Positions 1 through 8,426 of a DNA stretch of 64,000 nucleotides are shown in pieces (position 1 is the first letter of the stretch; every line of letters begins with the position of its first letter). Origin of the DNA: Pseudomonas brassicacearum (GTDB taxonomy: Bacteria > Pseudomonadota > Gammaproteobacteria > Pseudomonadales > Pseudomonadaceae); assembly GCF_003732265.1 (NCBI RefSeq), contig NZ_MOBK01000008.1, forward strand, positions 248,001 to 312,000. The letters run 5' to 3'. The notes under the pieces were generated by a model. It saw nothing but the letters and a program-made list of their open reading frames with translations. It was not told the origin of the DNA and ran no database searches. Both the position numbers and the translations under genes were made by a program.

Positions 1-104
1 AAAAGTAGTGGCAAAATGATGTCAACTGTGCCGATTCTGGTGCAGAATTGTACTTTTGTAGCGGCCGCATCCAGGAAGGGCCGCAGCGCACTCAGGAATT
101 TCGC

Positions 105-3100
105 ATGCCTACTCCTTCTGGTTTCTCGTTTAGCTTAACTTCTTCACTGACCGGCGTTAAAGCAGTCGACAGCCTGCTGGCCGGATCCTATTGGCTGGGG
201 TCCAACTGGCCCATCGGCGGAACGACAAACCTGAGCTACAGCTTTGTTGCGCCGAACACGTCTTACTTCGTGACCAACTACAGCCCGGATAACGAGTACA
301 AGGCGATCTACACCCTGAGTTCCGATCAACGCGGTGCGATTATCAATGCACTGGCGACCTGGAGTTCCGTTGCAAATATCAGCTTCACACAGACCACCGA
401 TGACATTACCAATGTCGGTGATTTGCGATTTGGTGGTTACTCGCTGATGAAGGACCAGGCGGCTGCCTGGGCCTACATTCCGTCCAATTCGCCAAAGGGT
501 GGTGACGTGTGGATCGGCGATCCAAGCGATCCATACCCGATTAAAGGTTCTTACGACTACCTGACCTTCATCCACGAAATCGGTCATGCCATCGGGCTCA
601 AACATCCGTTTTCGCCTAACGCCCTGAACTCCACGATTCTCGACCCGTCGCTGGACGATGTGCGTTACACCGTCATGAGTTACAACAGCAACTACTCCTA
701 TCTGCCGACGACACCGATGGTCCTGGACATCCTGGCCATCCAGTCGCTGTATGGGGCCAACACCCATTACCAGGCGGGCGACACGGTCTATCGCTGGGAC
801 TCCTACAAAAGCGTTTTCGAGACCATTTGGGATTCGGGTGGCACCGACACGATCGATGCGAGCAACCAACTGAGCGGTGTCAGCCTGGACTTGAATGAGG
901 GCGCCTTCAGTTCGATCGGTATCGCCTTCGACTATTACGCAGACGGGACCACTTACGCCTTCAACAGTGGACTTGCGATTGCTTTCGGCAGCCAGATCGA
1001 AAACGCCACAGGTTCAACCTTCAACGACATTTTGAAAGGCAACGCCCTGAACAATGTCCTGGATGGCGGAACAGGTGCAGACATCATGTCTGGCGGCGCC
1101 GGTAACGATACTTACTACGTAGACAATGTCGGTGATGTCGTCAGCGAGACAGGGACTTCCCCCACGGAAATCGACTCGGTCATTTCCACTGTCAGCTACA
1201 ACCTCACCTTCAGCCCCAATGTCGAAAACCTGACGTTGCTGACCAATGGCAACCTCAATGCGTACGGCAACGCTTCGAACAACACGCTCACGGGTAATGC
1301 CGGCAACAACATCCTTGATGGTGGCACAGGCGTCGACACGCTCATCGGTGGCGCCGGGAATGACACTTACATTGTCGACAACACCAACGATGTCATCATC
1401 GAAACCAGCACCCAGGTGAGCGAGATCGACACCGTGCAGGCCTCGGCGAGCTTTACCCTGAGCGCCAACCTGGAAAATCTGACGCTCACCGGCACCGATA
1501 CCATCTACGGCATCGGCAACACCCAAAACAACGTACTGATCGGCAACACCGGCAATAACATCCTCAACGGTGGCGCCGGTCTCGACACGATGATCGGCGG
1601 CAGGGGCAATGACGAGTACATCCTTGACCAGAGCGGTGAACTGTCCCTGATTCAGGAAAATGCCAACGAAGGGAACGACACGCTTTATCTCACTTACAAC
1701 GCGACCGCCCAAGACAGCACCGTCAATCTGGGTGTCGGCAACCTGCAAAATTTCGAAAACGTCCAGGTGCTGGGGACCGGTGCATTTAATGTGATCGGCA
1801 ACGACCTGGACAACGTTCTGACCGGCAACGCGTCGGTCAACACACTGCAAGGCGGTTTGGGCAACGACACCCTCAATGGTGGTGCCGGCGCCGACCTGCT
1901 GGTCGGTGGAGTCGGCAACGATACCTACGTCGTTGACGACGCTGCAGACTCGGTGGTCGAAGCGGCAAACGAAGGCACCGACCTGGTCCAGACCAGCATC
2001 AGCTACACCTTGGCTGCCAACGTCGAGAACGGCCAACTGTTGGGCAACGCGCAAATCAACCTGACCGGTAACGAACTGAACAACAGCCTTGCCGGCAACA
2101 GCGCAAACAACATCCTCGATGGCGGTGCCGGCGCGGACATCATGGAAGGTGGTGCCGGTAACGACACCTATTACGTGGATAACGTCGGCGACGTGGTCAC
2201 CGAATACATTGTCTTCCCCGATCAGGTCGATACGGTTATCGCCTCTATCGATTACACCCTGGGCAATAACGTCGAGTACCTGACCCTCACCGGCAGCACC
2301 AACCTCAATGGCACCGGCAACAGCCTCAACAACGTCATCACCGGCAACTCCGGCAATAACATCCTGGATGGCGGCGCGGGCACCGACTGGTTGATCGGCG
2401 GCACTGGCAATGACACCTACGTTGTCGATAGCACCTCCGACACAATCATCGAGACCAGCACCCTGGTCGGCGAGATCGACAGCGTGCTGGCCTCCGCGAC
2501 CTTTACACTGGGCGCCAACCTGGAAAACCTGACCCTCACCGGCAACGCCAACATTGATGCGGTCGGCAACACCCAGAACAACGTGCTGACCGGCAACGCC
2601 GCCAACAACACCCTCAACGGCATGGAGGGTGCAGACACCATGAACGGCGGCGCCGGCAACGACGCCTATGTGGTCGACAACATCGGCGACGTGGTCATCG
2701 AGCAAGGCACCTCGCCCTCGGAAGTCGACACGGTCTACTCCTACATCGATTACACCCTGGGCACCAACGTCGAGAACCTGACCCTGATCGGCGCCAACGT
2801 CAACGGCACCGGCAACAGCCTCAACAACACACTCAAGGGCAGCGCCGGCAATAACGCCCTGGATGGCGGCGCAGGCGCCGACTTCATGGCCGGCGACACC
2901 GGCAATGACACTTACATTGTCGACAACATCGGCGATGTGGTCAGCGAAACCAGCACCCTGGCCAGCGAAATCGACACCGTGCAGTCCTCGGTGACCTTCT
3001 ATCTGGGCGCCAACCTGGAAAACCTGACGCTCACCGGCAACGGCAACATCAATGGCACCGGCAACAACCTCAACAACACGTTGATCGGCAACGCCGGCAA

Positions 3101-6100
3101 CAACGTTCTATTCGGCGGAGCAGGCGCCGACTTCATGGCCGGTGGCGCCGGCGAAGACCTTTACTACGTCGACAACGTCGGTGACGTGGTCAGCGAAACC
3201 AGCACCGTGGTCGGTGAAATCGACACCGTGTCTTCCATAGTGACCTTCACCCTGGGCGCCAACGTCGAGAACCTGGTCCTCGGCGGCAATGCCAACCTCA
3301 ACGGCTATGGCAACAACCAGAACAACGCAATCTACGGTAATGCCGGCGACAACATTCTCGACGGCATGGGTGGCGCGGACACTCTGGATGGCGGCGCCGG
3401 CAACGATAGCTATGTGGTGGATAACGTCGGCGACGTGATTATCGAGCAAGGCACTTCGACTTCGCAAATCGATACCGTCTACGCCTATGTCGATTACACC
3501 CTGAGTGCCAACGTCGAGAACCTGACCCTGATCGGCGCCAACGTCAACGGCACCGGCAACAACCTGAACAACACACTCAAGGGCAGCGCGGGCAACAACA
3601 TCCTGGATGGCGACGCGGGTGCCGACTTCATGGCCGGCGACACTGGCAATGACACCTACATCGTCGACAACGTCGGCGATGTGGTCAGCGAAACCAGCAC
3701 CCTGGCCAGCGAGATCGACACCGTGCGCGCTTCGGTGAACTGGACCCTGGGCGCCAATCTGGAAAACCTGACGCTCACCGGCAGTGCCAACCTCAACGGC
3801 AGCGGCAACACCCTGAACAACGTGCTGACCGGTAACGATGGCAACAACATTCTGGACGGTGGCCTCGGCATCGACACGATGATAGGCGGCAAGGGCAACG
3901 ACGCCTACGCCCTGGATCAGAGCGCTGAGCTGACGCTGCTACAGGAAAACGCCAACGAAGGGACCGACACGCTTTACCTCGCGTACAACGCCACCGCCCA
4001 GGACAGCGTGGTCAATCTGAGCGCGGGCAATTTGCAGAACGTCGAAAACGTCGTGCTGGTGGGGACCGGGGCCTTTACCGTCATTGGCAACTCGCTCGAC
4101 AACACCCTGACCGGCAATGCCTCCAGCAACACACTTCAGGGTGGTGCAGGTAACGACATACTGGATGGTGGCGCAGGCGCAGACAGCTTGCAGGGTGGCA
4201 CGGGCAACGATATCTACCTTGTCGATAACATTGCCGATACCGTGGTCGAAGGCGCCAATGAAGGGACCGACCTGGTAAAAACCACGGTCAGCTATACCCT
4301 TTCCGACAACGTCGAGAACCTGACCCTCACCGGCAATGCCAGCCTCAACGGCTATGGCAACAGCCAGAACAACGTGCTGACCGGCAACGCCGGCGACAAC
4401 ATCCTCGACGGTATGGCCGGCGCGGACACCCTGGACGGCGGTGCCGGCAACGACGCCTACGTGGTGGACAACATCGGCGACGTGGTCATCGAGCAAGGCA
4501 CTTCGGCCTCGGAAATCGACACGGTCTACTCCTACATCGATTACACCCTGGGCACCAACGTCGAGAACCTGACCCTGATCGGCGCCAACGTCAACGGCAC
4601 CGGCAACAGCCTCAACAACACACTCAAGGGCAGCGCCGGCAACAACCTCCTCGATGGCGGCGCGGGCGCCGACTTCATGGCTGGCGACACTGGCAATGAC
4701 ACCTACATCGTCGACAACGCCGGTGATGTGGTCAGCGAAACCAGCACCCTGGCCAGCGAGATCGACACCGTGCGCTCGTCGGTTAACTACGCCCTGGGCG
4801 CCAACCTGGAAAACCTGACCCTCACCGGCAGTGCCGACCTTAACGGCAGCGGCAATACCCTGAACAACGTGCTGACCGGCAACGACGGCAACAACATCCT
4901 CGACGGTGGCCTCGGCATCGACACCATGATCGGCGGCAAGGGCAATGATGCCTACGCCCTGGACCAGAGTGCCGAACTGACCCTGCTTCAGGAAAACGCC
5001 AACGAAGGGACCGACACCCTTTACCTCACCTTCAATGCGACCCAGGGCAGCGTGGTCAACCTGGACCTGAGCAACCTGCAAAACGTCGAAAATCTCCTGT
5101 TGCTCGGCACCGGCGCTTTCACGGCCTACGGCAACAGCCTGGACAACACCATCACCGGCAACGCCAGCGACAACATCCTCGACGGCAAGGCCGGCGCGGA
5201 CACGCTGATCGGTGGTGCCGGCAACGACGCCTACGTGGTGGATAACGCCGGCGACGTGATCGTCGAGCAAGGCACCTCGGCCTCGGAAATCGACACGGTC
5301 TACTCCTACATCGATTACACCCTGGGCACCAACGTCGAGAACCTGACCCTGATCGGCGCCAACCTCAACGGCACCGGCAACAGCCTCAACAACGTCCTCA
5401 AGGGCAGCGTCGGCAACAACCTCCTGGACGGCGGCGCGGGTGCCGACTTCATGGCTGGCGACACCGGCAATGACACCTACATCGTCGACAACGTCGGCGA
5501 CGTGGTCAGCGAAACCAGCACCCTGGTTGGCGAGATCGACACCGTGCGGTCCTCGGTAAGTTTCACATTGGGCGCCAACGTCGAGAACCTGACCCTCACC
5601 GGCAATGCCAGCCTCAACGGCTATGGCAACAGCCAGAACAACGTGCTGACCGGTAACGCCGGCGACAACATCCTCGACGGCATGGGCGGCGCGGATACCC
5701 TGGACGGCGGTGCCGGCAACGACGCCTATGTGGTCGACAACATCGGCGACGTGGTCATCGAGCAAGGCTCTTCGGCCTCGGAAATCGACACGGTCTACTC
5801 CTACATCGATTACACCCTGGGCACCAACGTCGAGAACCTGACCCTGATCGGCGGCAACCTCAACGGCACGGGCAACAGCCTCAACAACACACTCAAGGGC
5901 AGCGCCGGCAACAACATCCTCGATGGTGGTGCGGGTGCCGACTTCATGGCCGGCGACACTGGCAATGACACCTACATCGTCGACAACGCCGGCGATGTCG
6001 TCAGCGAAACCAGCACCCTGGCCAGCGAGATCGACACCGTGCGCTCTTCGCTGAACTGGACCCTGGGTGCCAACCTGGAAAACCTGACCCTCACCGGCAG

Positions 6101-8312
6101 CGCCAACCTCAACGGCACCGGCAACAACCTCAACAACGTGCTGATCGGTAACTCGGGCAACAACATTCTTGATGGCGGTGCAGGCGCCGACTTCATGGCC
6201 GGCGATACCGGCAATGACACTTACTTCGTCGACAACGTCGGCGATGTGGTCAGCGAAACCAGCACCCTGGTCGGCGAGATCGACAGCATAGTGTCGTCGG
6301 TGACCTTCGCCCTTGGTGCCAACGTCGAGAACCTGACCCTCACCGGCAGTGCCGGCATCAATGCGATCGGCAATACCCAAAACAACGTGCTGACCGGTAA
6401 CGCCGGCGACAACATCCTCAACGGCATGGAGGGTGCTGACACCATGGACGGTGGTGCCGGCAACGATGCCTATGTGGTGGACAACGTCGGCGACGTGGTC
6501 ATCGAGCAAGGCACTTCGGCCTCGGAAATCGACACGGTCTACTCCTACATCGATTACACCCTGGGCACCAACGTCGAGAACCTGACCCTGATCGGCGGCA
6601 ACCTCAACGGCACGGGCAACAGCCTCAACAACACACTCAAGGGCAGCGCCGGCAACAACCTCCTCGATGGCGGCGCGGGCGCCGACTTCATGGCTGGCGA
6701 CACTGGCAATGACACCTACATCGTCGACAACGTCGGCGATGTGGTCAGCGAAACCAGCACCCTGGCCAGCGAGATCGACACCGTGCGCTCGTCGGTTAAC
6801 TACGCCCTGGGCGCCAACCTGGAGAACCTGACCCTCACCGGCAGTGCCGACCTTAACGGCAGCGGCAATACCCTGAACAACGTGCTGACCGGCAACGACG
6901 GCAACAACATCCTCGACGGTGGCCTCGGCATCGACACCATGATCGGCGGCAAGGGCAATGATGCCTACGCCCTGGACCAGAGTGCCGAACTGACCCTGCT
7001 TCAGGAAAACGCCAACGAAGGGACCGACACCCTTTACCTCACCTTCAATGCGACCCAGGGCAGCGTGGTCAACCTGGACCTGAGCAACCTGCAAAACGTC
7101 GAAAATCTCCTGCTGCTCGGCACCGGCGCTTTCACGGCCTACGGCAACAGCCTGGACAACACCATCACCGGCAACGCCAGCGACAACATCCTCGACGGCA
7201 AGGCCGGCGCGGACACGCTGATCGGTGGTGCCGGCAACGACGCCTACGTGGTGGATAACGCCGGCGACGTGATCGTCGAGCAAGGCACCTCGGCCTCGGA
7301 AATCGACACGGTCTACTCCTACATCGATTACACCCTGGGCACCAACGTCGAGAACCTGACCCTGATCGGCGCCAACCTCAACGGCACCGGCAACAGCCTC
7401 AACAACGTCCTCAAGGGCAGCGTCGGCAACAACCTCCTGGACGGCGGCGCGGGTGCCGACTTCATGGCTGGCGACACCGGCAATGACACCTACATCGTCG
7501 ACAACGTCGGCGACGTGGTCAGCGAAACCAGCACCCTGGTTGGCGAGATCGACACCGTGCGCTCGTCGGTAAGCTGGACCCTGGGTGCCAACCTGGAAAA
7601 CCTGACCCTCACCGGCAGCGCCGACCTCAATGGCAGCGGCAACACCCTGAACAACGTGCTGACCGGCAACGACGGCAACAACATACTGGACGGTGGCCTC
7701 GGCATCGACACGATGATCGGCGGCAAGGGCAACGATGCTTACGCCCTGGACCAGAGTGCCGAACTGACGCTGCTACAGGAAAACGCCAACGAAGGTATCG
7801 ATACGCTTTACCTCACCTTCAATGCCACCGCTCAGGACAATGTGGTCAATCTGGCGACCAGCAACCTGGTCAACGTTGAAAATATCCTGCTGCTGGGAAC
7901 CGGGGCTTTTACTGCGTTGGGCAATAGCCTGAACAACTCGATCACCGGCAACGGTCAAAACAACATCCTCGATGGTGGCGCGGGCGTCGACACCCTGACC
8001 GGCGGCGCGGGCTCCGACACGTTCGTGTTCGGTGCTGTCAATCAGATGGGCACCGGCGCCAACCGCGATGTCATCACCGACTTCAGCAGCCTGCAGGGCG
8101 ATAAAATCGATCTGACCAAATTCGATGCCGACCTGTTGCAAAGTGGTTTCAACGGTTTCACCTTCATCGGTGCCAATGAATTCACAGGCGCAGGACAAGT
8201 GCGTTTTGTCGACCACGTTCTGTCGGGCAACGTCAGCGGCAACGCAGGTGCCGACTTTGAAATCCAGCTGGTGGGCGTCAACACCTTCAGCGCCAATGAT
8301 TTGGTGGCATAA
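105..8312 (+). CDS. Giant RTX protein with M10 (serralysin-like) metalloprotease domain
   Basis: This is a 2735-residue protein probably exported by a type I secretion system as a calcium-dependent extracellular metalloprotease or protease-adhesin. Residues about 1-230 form an M10 domain: the zinc motif HEIGHAIGLKH places ligands at H157, H161 and H167, and a Met-turn (VMSY) follows at about M191. From about residue 300 to 2600 I count about 27 tandem units of roughly 85 residues, each combining GGxGxD-type calcium-binding nonapeptides with a VENLTLTG strand. The C terminus (after about residue 2630) resembles the M10 serralysin C-terminal domain and ends NDLVA, like a type I secretion signal; there is no Sec signal. 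I chose the ATG at 105 because AGGAA lies about 7 bases upstream; an in-frame TTG at 48 is less likely. No ABC, HlyD or TolC genes lie within the window. Substrate unknown. Confidence 0.93.
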   Translation: MPTPSGFSFSLTSSLTGVKAVDSLLAGSYWLGSNWPIGGTTNLSYSFVAPNTSYFVTNYSPDNEYKAIYTLSSDQRGAIINALATWSSVANISFTQTTDDITNVGDLRFGGYSLMKDQAAAWAYIPSNSPKGGDVWIGDPSDPYPIKGSYDYLTFIHEIGHAIGLKHPFSPNALNSTILDPSLDDVRYTVMSYNSNYSYLPTTPMVLDILAIQSLYGANTHYQAGDTVYRWDSYKSVFETIWDSGGTDTIDASNQLSGVSLDLNEGAFSSIGIAFDYYADGTTYAFNSGLAIAFGSQIENATGSTFNDILKGNALNNVLDGGTGADIMSGGAGNDTYYVDNVGDVVSETGTSPTEIDSVISTVSYNLTFSPNVENLTLLTNGNLNAYGNASNNTLTGNAGNNILDGGTGVDTLIGGAGNDTYIVDNTNDVIIETSTQVSEIDTVQASASFTLSANLENLTLTGTDTIYGIGNTQNNVLIGNTGNNILNGGAGLDTMIGGRGNDEYILDQSGELSLIQENANEGNDTLYLTYNATAQDSTVNLGVGNLQNFENVQVLGTGAFNVIGNDLDNVLTGNASVNTLQGGLGNDTLNGGAGADLLVGGVGNDTYVVDDAADSVVEAANEGTDLVQTSISYTLAANVENGQLLGNAQINLTGNELNNSLAGNSANNILDGGAGADIMEGGAGNDTYYVDNVGDVVTEYIVFPDQVDTVIASIDYTLGNNVEYLTLTGSTNLNGTGNSLNNVITGNSGNNILDGGAGTDWLIGGTGNDTYVVDSTSDTIIETSTLVGEIDSVLASATFTLGANLENLTLTGNANIDAVGNTQNNVLTGNAANNTLNGMEGADTMNGGAGNDAYVVDNIGDVVIEQGTSPSEVDTVYSYIDYTLGTNVENLTLIGANVNGTGNSLNNTLKGSAGNNALDGGAGADFMAGDTGNDTYIVDNIGDVVSETSTLASEIDTVQSSVTFYLGANLENLTLTGNGNINGTGNNLNNTLIGNAGNNVLFGGAGADFMAGGAGEDLYYVDNVGDVVSETSTVVGEIDTVSSIVTFTLGANVENLVLGGNANLNGYGNNQNNAIYGNAGDNILDGMGGADTLDGGAGNDSYVVDNVGDVIIEQGTSTSQIDTVYAYVDYTLSANVENLTLIGANVNGTGNNLNNTLKGSAGNNILDGDAGADFMAGDTGNDTYIVDNVGDVVSETSTLASEIDTVRASVNWTLGANLENLTLTGSANLNGSGNTLNNVLTGNDGNNILDGGLGIDTMIGGKGNDAYALDQSAELTLLQENANEGTDTLYLAYNATAQDSVVNLSAGNLQNVENVVLVGTGAFTVIGNSLDNTLTGNASSNTLQGGAGNDILDGGAGADSLQGGTGNDIYLVDNIADTVVEGANEGTDLVKTTVSYTLSDNVENLTLTGNASLNGYGNSQNNVLTGNAGDNILDGMAGADTLDGGAGNDAYVVDNIGDVVIEQGTSASEIDTVYSYIDYTLGTNVENLTLIGANVNGTGNSLNNTLKGSAGNNLLDGGAGADFMAGDTGNDTYIVDNAGDVVSETSTLASEIDTVRSSVNYALGANLENLTLTGSADLNGSGNTLNNVLTGNDGNNILDGGLGIDTMIGGKGNDAYALDQSAELTLLQENANEGTDTLYLTFNATQGSVVNLDLSNLQNVENLLLLGTGAFTAYGNSLDNTITGNASDNILDGKAGADTLIGGAGNDAYVVDNAGDVIVEQGTSASEIDTVYSYIDYTLGTNVENLTLIGANLNGTGNSLNNVLKGSVGNNLLDGGAGADFMAGDTGNDTYIVDNVGDVVSETSTLVGEIDTVRSSVSFTLGANVENLTLTGNASLNGYGNSQNNVLTGNAGDNILDGMGGADTLDGGAGNDAYVVDNIGDVVIEQGSSASEIDTVYSYIDYTLGTNVENLTLIGGNLNGTGNSLNNTLKGSAGNNILDGGAGADFMAGDTGNDTYIVDNAGDVVSETSTLASEIDTVRSSLNWTLGANLENLTLTGSANLNGTGNNLNNVLIGNSGNNILDGGAGADFMAGDTGNDTYFVDNVGDVVSETSTLVGEIDSIVSSVTFALGANVENLTLTGSAGINAIGNTQNNVLTGNAGDNILNGMEGADTMDGGAGNDAYVVDNVGDVVIEQGTSASEIDTVYSYIDYTLGTNVENLTLIGGNLNGTGNSLNNTLKGSAGNNLLDGGAGADFMAGDTGNDTYIVDNVGDVVSETSTLASEIDTVRSSVNYALGANLENLTLTGSADLNGSGNTLNNVLTGNDGNNILDGGLGIDTMIGGKGNDAYALDQSAELTLLQENANEGTDTLYLTFNATQGSVVNLDLSNLQNVENLLLLGTGAFTAYGNSLDNTITGNASDNILDGKAGADTLIGGAGNDAYVVDNAGDVIVEQGTSASEIDTVYSYIDYTLGTNVENLTLIGANLNGTGNSLNNVLKGSVGNNLLDGGAGADFMAGDTGNDTYIVDNVGDVVSETSTLVGEIDTVRSSVSWTLGANLENLTLTGSADLNGSGNTLNNVLTGNDGNNILDGGLGIDTMIGGKGNDAYALDQSAELTLLQENANEGIDTLYLTFNATAQDNVVNLATSNLVNVENILLLGTGAFTALGNSLNNSITGNGQNNILDGGAGVDTLTGGAGSDTFVFGAVNQMGTGANRDVITDFSSLQGDKIDLTKFDADLLQSGFNGFTFIGANEFTGAGQVRFVDHVLSGNVSGNAGADFEIQLVGVNTFSANDLVA
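4602..5547 (+). repeat. Long near-identical intragenic repeat, copy 1
   Basis: This part of the RTX gene recurs 2013 bases further on (671 codons, in frame). Comparing the two copies by eye I find only about four substitutions in some 940 bases. Other repeat units of the gene are clearly more diverged at the DNA level, so this block was duplicated or converted recently. Confidence 0.9.
6615..7560 (+). repeat. Long near-identical intragenic repeat, copy 2
   Basis: Second copy of the block at 4602-5547. The identity breaks off just after the codons for GEIDTV, where copy 1 continues with a different unit. The downstream unit of copy 2 has diverged from that of copy 1, which fixes the right border near 7560. 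Confidence 0.9.
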
Positions 8313-8370
8313 CGGTGTAATCGCGCTGGAACCTCCCGGCCTGTCAAACAGGTCGGGGGATACAAACAAA

Positions 8371-8399
8371 AACGCCCCGACTGGTTCGGGGCGTTTTTT
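8371..8399. terminator. Bidirectional rho-independent terminator
   Basis: The stem AACGCCCCGA / TCGGGGCGTT has a short loop, with an A-run before it and a T-run after it. It lies between the RTX gene and the converging LuxR gene and can serve both. Confidence 0.9.
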
Positions 8400-8426
8400 G
8401 TTTTCAGATATCCGTACAGATATCCC

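Noticed and set aside
3939..7283. An open frame of 1114 codons on the minus strand inside the RTX gene, and a similar one at 1014-2705
   Set aside because: They are by-products of the regular codon pattern of the RTX repeats, have no ribosome binding site, and read as low-complexity VDDVGV-like repeats.
1020..8000. Regular direct repeats that could suggest a CRISPR array or satellite
   Set aside because: The repeats are about 255 bases, in frame, variable, and encode calcium-binding RTX units; there are no short identical repeats with unique spacers or cas genes.
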